Source: an uncultured Pelagibacteraceae bacterium (GTDB lineage Bacteria > Pseudomonadota > Alphaproteobacteria > Pelagibacterales > Pelagibacteraceae). From it: 64,000 nucleotides of DNA. The DNA lies in contig CACMKP010000004.1 in assembly GCA_902614355.1 (NCBI GenBank), forward strand, positions 1 through 64,000, in the 5' to 3' direction. Under the pieces are notes generated by a model that was given only the letters and a program-made list of their open reading frames with translations, had not been told where the DNA came from and did not search any database. This document shows positions 19,035 through 26,804 of the stretch, piece after piece. Position 1 is the first letter of the stretch. Every line of letters starts with the position of its first letter. The translations under genes and the position numbers were made by a program.

Positions 19035-19619
19035 TTATTTTTTTGTAAATTCCTCTAATGTTTTAAACAAAGCATTAATATCATTGTTATTAGAATTTAG
19101 TATTGATGCAAATTCCTCTTTTTGTGTTCTTGCTAAGCTTAGGCCTTCAATTATAAGATCCCTAATTAAAGGACTTCCTGGATTTTTTGTATATACCCTC
19201 CAGTCAATTTTTACCTCTGGTCTTTCAGTTGTTCCTTTTAAAACACTATTTACTATAGTATAATTTTCACTTAAAACTTCTTTTGATAAAACATCAATTT
19301 CTGGATTTGTGTACTCAGATAACCTGCTTGAGAAACTTTTTAAAAAATAACTCTCAAATAAAGATAAATACTCTTTTTTTTGATCATTATTTAAACTTTT
19401 TCTGGCTGATCCAAGTGAATAAAATCCCACACCTTTTATATCTACTGTTTCTTTAGCAATGATTTTTAGTTCATTAATTTTTTCATCTTGTGAAATATTT
19501 TTAGCTAATATTTGTGAGGCTCTATTTACAGTTGATTGAACAAATATATCAGGTTCAATTGCAAAAACATTGAAAAAGTTAATATTCAAGAATAATAAGA
19601 TTATTAAAAATTTTTTCAT
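19035..19619 (-). CDS. mlaC: Periplasmic phospholipid-binding protein MlaC
   Basis: MlaC shuttles phospholipids between the outer-membrane MlaA complex and the inner-membrane MlaFEDB transporter. The 194-residue protein has a signal peptide (MKKFLIILLFLNINFFNVFA) and the MlaC/Ttg2D family pattern: KGVGFYSLGSARKSL, then YLSLFESYFLKSFSSRLSEY and DWRVYTKNPGSPLIRDLIIEG. It is 23 bases downstream of mlaA. No mlaF, mlaE or mlaD gene is visible in the window. Confidence 0.9.
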   Translation of the reverse strand: MKKFLIILLFLNINFFNVFAIEPDIFVQSTVNRASQILAKNISQDEKINELKIIAKETVDIKGVGFYSLGSARKSLNNDQKKEYLSLFESYFLKSFSSRLSEYTNPEIDVLSKEVLSENYTIVNSVLKGTTERPEVKIDWRVYTKNPGSPLIRDLIIEGLSLARTQKEEFASILNSNNNDINALFKTLEEFTKK

Positions 19620-19642
19620 CTATATTTTGATAATATTTGGTA

Positions 19643-20437
19643 TTAATTATTGTCTATTTCTTCCCAATCCTCTTCATTTTTATAGAAAATTTCTATGTTA
19701 CCTTTTCTAATGTTATTAATTTTATTTTCTCTATTTTGTAAATATAAACTTTTTACTGAGGCATAGAAATCTATAGAATTTATCTCAAGATTATCAAGCG
19801 ACTCGATATTGTTTGATCTAAAATCGATACCCTCAACTGCTTTTGTTGCCATGTAAAAAGTTTCATTTAGATATTCATTATTACCGTGCACTGATGCATT
19901 GTAGTAAGGATCTCCTCCAAGCACATTCATGAACGAACCTGTTGTATCTCTAATTGTCGAAGGTCCTAATATCGGAAGGACTACATAACACCCGGGTCCA
20001 ACACCCCAAGCACCTAAAGTTTGACCGTAATCTTCTCTTTCATATTTTGGAAAACCCATTTTATTTGCGACATCAATTGTGCCAAAAATACCAACAGTAG
20101 TATTTACTGCAAGTCTAGCGGTATTTATTATTGCTAATTTAATATCACCTTGCAAAACATTATTAGGTATCGTAACTAAACTTGATAGATTTTTTACAAA
20201 GTTATGTGTACCTTTTTGAATAGGATCTGGTAAGTCTCTATAACTTTCAGCAAGTGGTTTTATTATAGCTTTATCTAATTTTTGATTAAAAGCAAAAGTT
20301 GCTCTATTTAAATTTTCAAAACAATCTTTTACCTTTTTTGGTTTTTTATCTAATTTTAACTCACCGTCTGATCCAGCATTCGCATTAAATGCTAATAAAA
20401 AAATTGAAATAAAAATTACTGATAATTTTTTTATCAT
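19643..20437 (-). CDS. mlaA: MlaA/VacJ family phospholipid-asymmetry protein
   Basis: MlaA removes mislocalised phospholipids from the outer leaflet of the outer membrane and hands them to MlaC. The 264-residue protein contains family motifs FENLNRATFAFNQKLD, VNTTVGIFGTIDVANKMG, EDYGQTLGAWGVGPGCYVVLP and LGPSTIRDTTG. The N terminus is a signal peptide ending in NANA-GSDG. No lipobox cysteine is present (the first cysteine is residue 39), so unlike the enterobacterial lipoprotein it is probably cleaved by signal peptidase I. It starts the mlaA-mlaC pair and is divergent from the amidase gene. Confidence 0.92.
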   Translation of the reverse strand: MIKKLSVIFISIFLLAFNANAGSDGELKLDKKPKKVKDCFENLNRATFAFNQKLDKAIIKPLAESYRDLPDPIQKGTHNFVKNLSSLVTIPNNVLQGDIKLAIINTARLAVNTTVGIFGTIDVANKMGFPKYEREDYGQTLGAWGVGPGCYVVLPILGPSTIRDTTGSFMNVLGGDPYYNASVHGNNEYLNETFYMATKAVEGIDFRSNNIESLDNLEINSIDFYASVKSLYLQNRENKINNIRKGNIEIFYKNEEDWEEIDNN

Positions 20438-20548
20438 ATTTGATATATTTTATATTATTGGTAATGATTGTAAATTAACATTTAATAATAAAAAATGTCC
20501 ATAAAATGTTTATAAATAGCCTAAAATTATACTAATATTTTTTTAATA

Positions 20549-21277
20549 ATGAATCAGACTTATGATTATTCTCTAAATTTTGGCTTACCAAAGAGATCCA
20601 AAAAAAGAATAAAGTTTGTTGTTCTTCATTATACAGGTATGAAAAATGAATTTTCTGCTATCAAAAGATTACAAAACCCAAAGTTTAAAGTAAGTTCTCA
20701 TTATTTTATAAAAAAAAACGGTGAAATAATAACTTTAGTCCCAGATCTCTATGAAGCTTGGCATGCTGGATTGTCAAGCTGGAAAAATTATAAATCATTA
20801 AACAAAAATTCAATTGGAATTGAAATTACTAATCCAGGACATAAAATTGGTTATAGAAATTTTTCTAGAAAACAAATTAATTCGCTTGAAAAATTATTGA
20901 AAAATTTAATTAAAAAGTACCAAATAAAAAAAGAGTGTATCCTTGGTCATTCAGATGTATCCCCTTATCGAAAAAAAGACCCTGGGGAAAAGTTTCCATG
21001 GAGAAAGTTATCAAAAAAAAATTTAGCCTGGTGGCATAATTTAGATCAAAAAAAAATTAAAAAATTTAGAAAAATTAAAATTTCATCAAAAGTAGATAAA
21101 ACTAAATTTATTCAAAATCTGTATAAAATTGGATATAATAAATTAAAAGCGTCCCAATCTTATAAAAATGATAAATTTTTAGTAAAGGCTTTTCAAAGAA
21201 GATTTAGACAAGATTTAGTTGATGGAAAGATTGATAAAGAATGTCTTTTAATAAGCAAAAACCTATGTTCTCATTAG
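20549..21277 (+). CDS. N-acetylmuramoyl-L-alanine amidase (Amidase_2, AmpD/AmiD type)
   Basis: This zinc amidase should cleave the bond between (anhydro)MurNAc and the stem peptide during wall recycling. The 242-residue protein has the amidase domain with zinc ligands in FVVLHYTGM (His near 29) and ILGHSDVSPYRKKDPGEKFPW, plus SSHYFIKKNGEI. A short helical C-terminal segment (QNLYKIGYN...FQRRFRQ) looks like a peptidoglycan-binding domain, the AmiD architecture. There is no signal peptide or lipobox, so it is predicted to stay cytoplasmic, like AmpD. It precedes rnpB and the dcw cluster. Confidence 0.88.
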   Translation: MNQTYDYSLNFGLPKRSKKRIKFVVLHYTGMKNEFSAIKRLQNPKFKVSSHYFIKKNGEIITLVPDLYEAWHAGLSSWKNYKSLNKNSIGIEITNPGHKIGYRNFSRKQINSLEKLLKNLIKKYQIKKECILGHSDVSPYRKKDPGEKFPWRKLSKKNLAWWHNLDQKKIKKFRKIKISSKVDKTKFIQNLYKIGYNKLKASQSYKNDKFLVKAFQRRFRQDLVDGKIDKECLLISKNLCSH

Positions 21278-21286
21278 ATATTAAGC

Positions 21287-21314
21287 TTGAAATTTTACAA
21301 TTAAATTATAGATT
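21287..21314 (+). promoter_or_regulatory. Putative rnpB promoter
   Basis: TTGAAA (21287-21292) and TAGATT (21309-21314) are separated by 16 bp. The predicted start, about six bases further on, coincides with the beginning of the RNase P RNA P1 helix at 21319. That agreement is the main support. Confidence 0.5.
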
Positions 21315-21318
21315 GTTT

Positions 21319-21675
21319 AAGCCAGATGAACGATTTATCGCTTTAATTTTTTAAAGAGGAAAGTCCGGACTCTACAAGGATACAGTGCCAGGTAATTCCT
21401 GGCAGGGGCGACCCTAGGGATAGTGCCACAGAAAATAAACCGCCATAACATGGCAAGGGTGAAAAGGTGTGGTAAGAGCACACCGGTTCTATTGGTAACA
21501 ATGAACGCTGGAAAACCCCACTGGGAGCAAGACTAAGTAGAGATGACATTGTTGAAAAACTAAAAGCCATCCTTGGCTAGTCATCAGGGTTAGTTGCTTG
21601 AGCTTAAAAGTGATTTTAAGCCTAGACAAATGATAAATTTAAACGACAGAACCCGGCTTATAGTTCATCTGGCTT
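21319..21675 (+). ncRNA. rnpB: RNase P RNA, bacterial type A
   Basis: This is the catalytic RNA that trims tRNA 5' ends. The ends pair as helix P1: AAGCCAGATGAAC (21319-21331) against GTTCATCTGGCTT (21663-21675). The conserved 5' core GAGGAAAGTCCGGACTC begins near 21356, the GCCACAGAAA segment lies near 21425, and the 3' core ACAGAACCCGGCTTA near 21647 completes P4. The order of conserved blocks and the 357-base length fit the alphaproteobacterial type A molecule. This RNA explains most of the 557-base gap between the amidase and mraZ; the rest holds the mraZ promoter. Confidence 0.95.
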
Positions 21676-21761
21676 TATTCTAAAATAATTTAATAGACAT
21701 AAATGTTCACGTTTTGACTGTTCTTTTCAAATTTTTTATTTTATCCGCAATAACCAAGGTG

Positions 21762-21790
21762 TTGACACTTATATAAAAAACCCATAATAT
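21762..21790 (+). promoter_or_regulatory. mraZ (dcw cluster) promoter
   Basis: A perfect -35 TTGACA (21762-21767) and a -10 TAATAT (21785-21790) are separated by exactly 17 bp, one of the strongest sigma-70-like promoters in the window. Transcription should begin near 21797, giving a leader of about 38 bases. It probably drives the whole division/cell-wall operon. Confidence 0.8.
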
Positions 21791-21805
21791 CCCATATATT
21801 CCCAT
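21781..21805 (+). promoter_or_regulatory. MraZ operator: three CCCAT boxes at 10-bp spacing
   Basis: CCCAT occurs at 21781, 21791 and 21801, each on the same face of the helix. The complement is ATGGG, matching the TGGG-type direct repeats with 5-base spacers known as MraZ binding boxes in E. coli. The boxes overlap the -10 element and the predicted transcription start, so binding should repress. I infer autorepression of the dcw operon by the first gene product. Confidence 0.75.
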
Positions 21806-21834
21806 ATTAAAGGGAATAAAGGATTTTATGGTTT

Positions 21835-22290
21835 ATGTTTTTATCAACTTACGAAAACAAATTAGACAAAAAAGGAAGGGTGTCGGTGCCTGCAAGTTTT
21901 AGATCATATTTATCTAATTTAGGTTACAATGGTGTGATTTGTTATCCATCTTTCAATAACCAATCTATAGAAGCATGGCCTCAAGATAGAATAGAAAAAA
22001 TTTCCAATACAATAGACTCATTAAATCCGTTCGAGGAAAAACGAGATTTTTTTGCTACATCAATTTTGTCTGAAAGTACAAATTTACAATTTGATAGTGA
22101 AGGCAGAATTTCACTAACTCCAAAATTATTAAAACACGCAAAAATAAAAAATAGTATGATTTTTGTTGGTCAGGGAAAAACCTTTCAAATTTGGGAACCA
22201 ACAATTTTTGAAAAATTTAGGGCAAGTGCTAGAAAAAAAGCAAATTCAAATCGTTCAAGTCTTAAATGGGAGAGTCAATTTAACAAATAA
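21835..22290 (+). CDS. mraZ: Transcriptional regulator MraZ
   Basis: MraZ is a ring-forming AbrB-fold DNA-binding protein that controls the dcw operon. The 151-residue length is normal. Two MraZ repeats are seen: FLSTYENKLDKKGRVSVPASFR at the N terminus and LQFDSEGRISLTPKLLKHAKI around residue 82, both carrying the DxxGR signature. The start ATG at 21835 is supported by the family's MFL-x-TYENKLD opening; an ATG at 21828 is out of frame. It is followed 17 bases later by ftsZ rather than by rsmH. Confidence 0.95.
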   Translation: MFLSTYENKLDKKGRVSVPASFRSYLSNLGYNGVICYPSFNNQSIEAWPQDRIEKISNTIDSLNPFEEKRDFFATSILSESTNLQFDSEGRISLTPKLLKHAKIKNSMIFVGQGKTFQIWEPTIFEKFRASARKKANSNRSSLKWESQFNK

Positions 22291-22307
22291 AAACAGAGGG
22301 GGATTAA

Positions 22308-23783
22308 ATGACGATTAACTTTAAAGTACCAGAGATAAAAGAGTTACAACCAAGGCTTTTAGTAATGGGTATTGGTGGTGCAGGTGGAAATGCAATTAAT
22401 GAAATGATTGATAATGGAATGCAAGGCGTTGAGTTCATTGCTGTTAATACTGATGCACAAGATTTAAAACATAGTAAAGCAAAATCAAAAGTCCAAATAG
22501 GTTTAAATTTGACTAAGGGCCTAGGAGCTGGTGCAAAACTTGATATCGGTCAGGCTGCTGCAGACGAATCTCTTAATGATATAGTAAATATTTTACAGGG
22601 TGCAAATATGGTTTTCATCGCCGCTGGCATGGGTGGTGGTACAGGAACTGGTGCAGCTCACGTTATTGCAAGGGCCGCAAAAGAACTTAACATTTTAACA
22701 GTGGGAGTAGTAACACTACCTTTTTTATATGAAGGACCTTCAAGAATGAGAAGGGCTCAACAAGGATTAGAGGAACTTCGAAGACATGTGGATACTATTA
22801 TAGTAATTCCAAATCAAAATTTATTTAAAATTGCTAATGAGCAGACAACATTCGAGGAGTCATTTAATTTATCGAATAATGTTTTAATGCACGGGGTTCA
22901 AAGTATTACAGATTTAATGGTTAGACCAGGATTAATAAATCTTGATTTTGCCGATGTTGAGTCTGTAATGGCTTCGATGGGTAAAGCTATGATGGGAACA
23001 GGTGAAGCCGAAGGCGAAGGTAGAGCCATGAAAGCTGCAGAAATGGCGATTAGCAATCCTTTAATTGATGATTATACCTTGAAAGGTGCAAAAGGCTTAT
23101 TAGTAAATATTACTGGAGGCAAAGACCTTAAGCTTTTTGAAGTAGATGAAGCAGTTAATAAAGTAAGAGCTGAGGTTGACCCAGAGGCTGAGTTGATAAT
23201 AGGAGCTATTACAGATCCAGAACTTGATGGAAAAATGAGAGTTTCAATTGTTGCAACCTCTTTAGATGGTCAACAACCCGAAACTAAATCTGTGATTAAT
23301 ATGGTGCACAGAATACAAAATAGAAATCCAGGGTATTCTGATTTTGCAGCCAATGGTTTAACGCAATCTTTTGTATTTAATGGAAATAACACAAATCCAG
23401 TTTCTCATGGTGCAAATGCTTTGAAACTTGAGAATGAGATAGTGACCAACGATTTACAAAATCAAACTAGCAATCAATCAGTAAACGATATGAATAATCA
23501 ATATCTTGAGGAGCTTTTAAAAAATCAAGAGATGAATGAAGTTGAAGACAACAAGTCTGAAAAAGATGAAATGTCCTTTTCAAAAGAAACCTTAGAATCT
23601 TATGGGGAAACTGAAGTTAACTCTAATGACTTGAGAGAATTTGGAGTCGATACAAATGAGCCAGATTTATTTAGTTCTAGCGATTATAATTCAAACAGTA
23701 ATGATCTGTCGAGTTCTTTGGACGAGGATAATGATGACGATGATCTTGAAATTCCCGCATTTTTAAGAAGACAAAAAAATTAA
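22308..23783 (+). CDS. ftsZ: Cell division protein FtsZ
   Basis: FtsZ is the tubulin-like GTPase that forms the division ring. The 491-residue protein has the nucleotide-binding [13 protein letters not shown], the tubulin signature GGGTGTG at residues 109-115 and the T7 loop [12 protein letters not shown] long acidic, asparagine-rich linker (about residues 345-475) follows, and the C terminus [12 protein letters not shown] is the conserved peptide that normally binds FtsA, ZipA or other partners. A strong Shine-Dalgarno GAGGGGG precedes the ATG. Its position between mraZ and rsmH is unusual; in most dcw clusters it follows ftsA. Confidence 0.98.
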   Translation: MTINFKVPEIKELQPRLLVMGIGGAGGNAINEMIDNGMQGVEFIAVNTDAQDLKHSKAKSKVQIGLNLTKGLGAGAKLDIGQAAADESLNDIVNILQGANMVFIAAGMGGGTGTGAAHVIARAAKELNILTVGVVTLPFLYEGPSRMRRAQQGLEELRRHVDTIIVIPNQNLFKIANEQTTFEESFNLSNNVLMHGVQSITDLMVRPGLINLDFADVESVMASMGKAMMGTGEAEGEGRAMKAAEMAISNPLIDDYTLKGAKGLLVNITGGKDLKLFEVDEAVNKVRAEVDPEAELIIGAITDPELDGKMRVSIVATSLDGQQPETKSVINMVHRIQNRNPGYSDFAANGLTQSFVFNGNNTNPVSHGANALKLENEIVTNDLQNQTSNQSVNDMNNQYLEELLKNQEMNEVEDNKSEKDEMSFSKETLESYGETEVNSNDLREFGVDTNEPDLFSSSDYNSNSNDLSSSLDEDNDDDDLEIPAFLRRQKN

Positions 23784-23801
23784 TGGTCTTCAAGAAAATA
23801 A

Positions 23802-24812
23802 ATGGAAGCCACCATAGTATCGGATAAATCTAAGCATTATCCGGTACTGCTAAAAGAAATTATTAGCATTATTTCCCCTCAATATGGTGGCACATTTATT
23901 GATTGTACTTTTGGTCAAGGTGGATACACGAAGGAAATATTAAAATTTTCAAATACTAAAGTAATTGCTATCGATAGAGATATTGAAAGTAAGAAAATTG
24001 CAGATCAAATTAAGAAAAATTCTGCAGATAGATTTCTTTTCAAGAATATGAAATTTAGTCAGCTAACAAATCTTAAGCTGAAAAATGAAAATATAAAAGG
24101 AGTATTTTTTGATTTAGGTTACTCTCTAAATCAAATGAAAGATCATACAAAAGGATTATCTTTCACTTCTAAAGGCCAACTCAACATGAAACTAGGTCTT
24201 AACGATTTTTCAGCAAAAGAGGTAATTAATAAACTTTCATTTAATGATTTACAAAAAATTTTTAAATATTTTGGTGATGAAAAAGATTCAAAAAAAATTG
24301 CAAATAAAATTGTCAAAGAGCGAGTAAAATATGAAATTAAAACAGGTGATTTAGTTAATATCATTGATTCTGTAAAAAAAAGAAATAATTCTAAAATTCA
24401 TAAGTCAACAAAAGTTTTCCAATCAATTAGAATTTTTGTTAATAGAGAAATTAGCGAATTAATTAATGGTTTGATTAATGCTACAAAAATTTTAAAAAAA
24501 GATGGCGTGCTAGCTGTTGTTACCTTTCATTCATTGGAAGATAAAATCGTAAAATATTTTTTTAGAAGTCTTTCAGAAAATAAAAGTATTTCAAGGTATC
24601 AACCTAAAATTACACAATCAGAGCCACTATTATATATGACTGAGAGAAAGCCTATAATTCCAAGTAAACAAGAACTAAATGAGAATATACCATCCAGATC
24701 AGCAAAATTAAGGTTTGTTATTAAAAAAAAAAATTTTTTCAATTTTGATAGTGATATTTTTGAAAAATTTAAATTTTTTATTGATATAGAAAACATTGGC
24801 AATGAATTATGA
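23802..24812 (+). CDS. rsmH: 16S rRNA (cytosine1402-N4)-methyltransferase
   Basis: RsmH (MraW) methylates C1402 in the ribosomal decoding centre. The 336-residue protein has HYPVLLKEI at the N terminus, the SAM-binding [16 protein letters not shown], the [13 protein letters not shown] segment and the late motif [16 protein letters not shown], all typical of the family. It lies between ftsZ and ftsL and overlaps ftsL by four bases. Confidence 0.96.
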   Translation: MEATIVSDKSKHYPVLLKEIISIISPQYGGTFIDCTFGQGGYTKEILKFSNTKVIAIDRDIESKKIADQIKKNSADRFLFKNMKFSQLTNLKLKNENIKGVFFDLGYSLNQMKDHTKGLSFTSKGQLNMKLGLNDFSAKEVINKLSFNDLQKIFKYFGDEKDSKKIANKIVKERVKYEIKTGDLVNIIDSVKKRNNSKIHKSTKVFQSIRIFVNREISELINGLINATKILKKDGVLAVVTFHSLEDKIVKYFFRSLSENKSISRYQPKITQSEPLLYMTERKPIIPSKQELNENIPSRSAKLRFVIKKKNFFNFDSDIFEKFKFFIDIENIGNEL

Positions 24813-25126
24813 AAAAAATTGTAATAATTATCTTTGTGTTTTCACTGGTATTTTTTACTGCGTTTATCAAAAACTCAAGTAAAAAAATTGAGGATGAAAT
24901 ATTTTTAATTAACGAAAGTTTGAGAGACCTCAAAAAAGAACTAGGTGATACAAAATTAGAATTTGAATATCTTAGCTCGACAGAAAAATTACTTGAATAT
25001 CAATCACAATTTTTTGAAAAAGACTTATTTCAAAAAGATATGAGTAAAATTAAAAGATTAAATAAGAATTCAAACGGTATATTAATTAGTAACTTTAATT
25101 TTTTTGAAATTAATGAAAAAAATTGA
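24809..25126 (+). CDS. ftsL: FtsL-like division protein
   Basis: This 105-residue protein has a single N-terminal membrane span ([17 protein letters not shown]) followed by a coiled-coil-prone segment with leucines spaced like a zipper ([20 protein letters not shown]). FtsL proteins are recognised mainly by this architecture and by the position between rsmH and ftsI, both of which hold here. It should form the FtsQLB complex that activates FtsWI septal synthesis. The name rests on context and topology rather than residue identity. Confidence 0.75.
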   Translation: MKKIVIIIFVFSLVFFTAFIKNSSKKIEDEIFLINESLRDLKKELGDTKLEFEYLSSTEKLLEYQSQFFEKDLFQKDMSKIKRLNKNSNGILISNFNFFEINEKN

Positions 25127-26801
25127 GTCAGACATTATTCTAGAAGATCAAAAAAATGATTTTTCTTATGAAAAAAGTAAATCAAATTTAGATATTTCAT
25201 TTAATAGAGTAAGTTTTATATTTTTTATTTTTTTTATCATTTCAGTAATTTTTTCTATTCATTTAATTCATTTAGGTTCAAGGGAGAATAATATAATTAT
25301 AAATTCAAATTTACAAATTCCATCTCAAAAACTTTACAGAGCAGACATAGTTGATAGAAATGGAAAATATTTAGTAAAAACTGTAAATTCTATTGATATC
25401 GGAATTAGTTCAAAAAAAGTTATTGATAAAGAGAAATTAACTTTAAACTTAAAATATATATTTCCGAATAAAGATTATGATCAAATTCGAGAGAAAATTG
25501 AAAAAAAAAATTTTTTTTATTTTGAAAAAAAAATATCGCAAGAAAATTACGATAAAATAATGAAACTTGGAGACAAATCGATCCAACCTGAAGACAGATT
25601 AATAAGAATTTATCCTGAAAAAAATTTGTTTAGTCATATTATTGGTCAAATAGATGATAACAACAGTGGTATTTCTGGTTTGGAAAAGTCTTATGATGAT
25701 AAACTCAAATCTTCAAAGGAACCATTTATACTAAGTTTAGATAAAGATATTCAATATCTAGTAAGAAACGAATTAATTAAATTCAACAAAGTTTTTGAAA
25801 CAAAAGGAAGTGCTGCAATTTTAATGAATGTGAATAATGGTGAAATTTTATCTTTAGTATCTTTGCCAGATTTTAATCCAAACAAGAGAAAAAAAATTTC
25901 CGATATAAATTATATTAATCGAGCGACAAAAGGGGTTTATGAATTCGGCTCAGTATTTAAAACATTTACTTTAGCTGCTGCATTTAATGGAAGAATCATT
26001 GAGCCAGAAACTAAATTTGCTAATTTACCAAAATCTTTGACTTGTGCTGGTTTCCCTATCAGAGAGTATGATAATAAAATTCCATCAGATCTTACTGCTG
26101 AACAAATTTTAATAAGATCTGGAAATATAGGTTCAGTCAGAATTGGTCAAAAAGTTGGACAAGAAAAATTTAAATTATTTTTATCAAAACTTGGAATATT
26201 AAAAAAAATTGATTTCGATATTGAAGAAGTTGGAAAGCCCCTAAATTTTAAATGGGGAAAATGTCCATTAGCTACCGCGTCCTTTGGCCATGGTATTACA
26301 ACCACATTACTTCAAATTGTTAAAGCATATTCAATTATTGTAAACGGAGGATACGATGTGAAACCAACCTTAGTAAAAATAAATAAAAAAAAAAAAAATA
26401 AAAGAATTTTAGATAAAGATATTTCAATTAAAATCTTACCAATTTTAAGAAAAATTGTATCTACTAAAGAGGGTACAGCCAACTTGGCTGATATCAACGG
26501 ATACGAAATTGGTGGCAAAACAGGAACTGCAAATAAAAGCTTAAAAGGGATTTATTCAAAAGAAAAAATTAATACTTTTATTTCAGTTTTTCCGATTACA
26601 AAACCAAAGTTTATTTTAGCAGTTATGTTAGATGCCCCTAAAATAAATGAGGATTATATTTACAATTACAGAGATGGATCAAATTTCAAACTAAAAGGAA
26701 GTCCAAGAAATACGGCGGGCTGGAATAGTGTTGAAGCAGCAGGTCATATTGTAGAAAAAATTGGGCCCATTTTAGCCACAAAATATAGTGAAGTTAAATA
26801 G
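25104..26801 (+). CDS. ftsI: Peptidoglycan D,D-transpeptidase FtsI (PBP3)
   Basis: FtsI crosslinks septal peptidoglycan in the periplasm. The 565-residue protein has one N-terminal membrane span (about residues 34-56), the class B PBP dimerisation domain starting at RADIVDRNGKYLVKT, and the transpeptidase domain. Catalytic motifs are SVFK with Ser283, SGNIG, and GGKTGTA with Lys472. A start at the ATG 25113, which overlaps the ftsL stop region, is as likely as 25104. It precedes the murE-murF fusion by three bases. Confidence 0.95.
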   Translation: MKLMKKIESDIILEDQKNDFSYEKSKSNLDISFNRVSFIFFIFFIISVIFSIHLIHLGSRENNIIINSNLQIPSQKLYRADIVDRNGKYLVKTVNSIDIGISSKKVIDKEKLTLNLKYIFPNKDYDQIREKIEKKNFFYFEKKISQENYDKIMKLGDKSIQPEDRLIRIYPEKNLFSHIIGQIDDNNSGISGLEKSYDDKLKSSKEPFILSLDKDIQYLVRNELIKFNKVFETKGSAAILMNVNNGEILSLVSLPDFNPNKRKKISDINYINRATKGVYEFGSVFKTFTLAAAFNGRIIEPETKFANLPKSLTCAGFPIREYDNKIPSDLTAEQILIRSGNIGSVRIGQKVGQEKFKLFLSKLGILKKIDFDIEEVGKPLNFKWGKCPLATASFGHGITTTLLQIVKAYSIIVNGGYDVKPTLVKINKKKKNKRILDKDISIKILPILRKIVSTKEGTANLADINGYEIGGKTGTANKSLKGIYSKEKINTFISVFPITKPKFILAVMLDAPKINEDYIYNYRDGSNFKLKGSPRNTAGWNSVEAAGHIVEKIGPILATKYSEVK

Positions 26802-26804
26802 TAT

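Noticed and set aside
21343..21570. Minus-strand open frame of 75 codons
   Set aside because: It is antisense to the conserved core of RNase P RNA and has no protein-like features.
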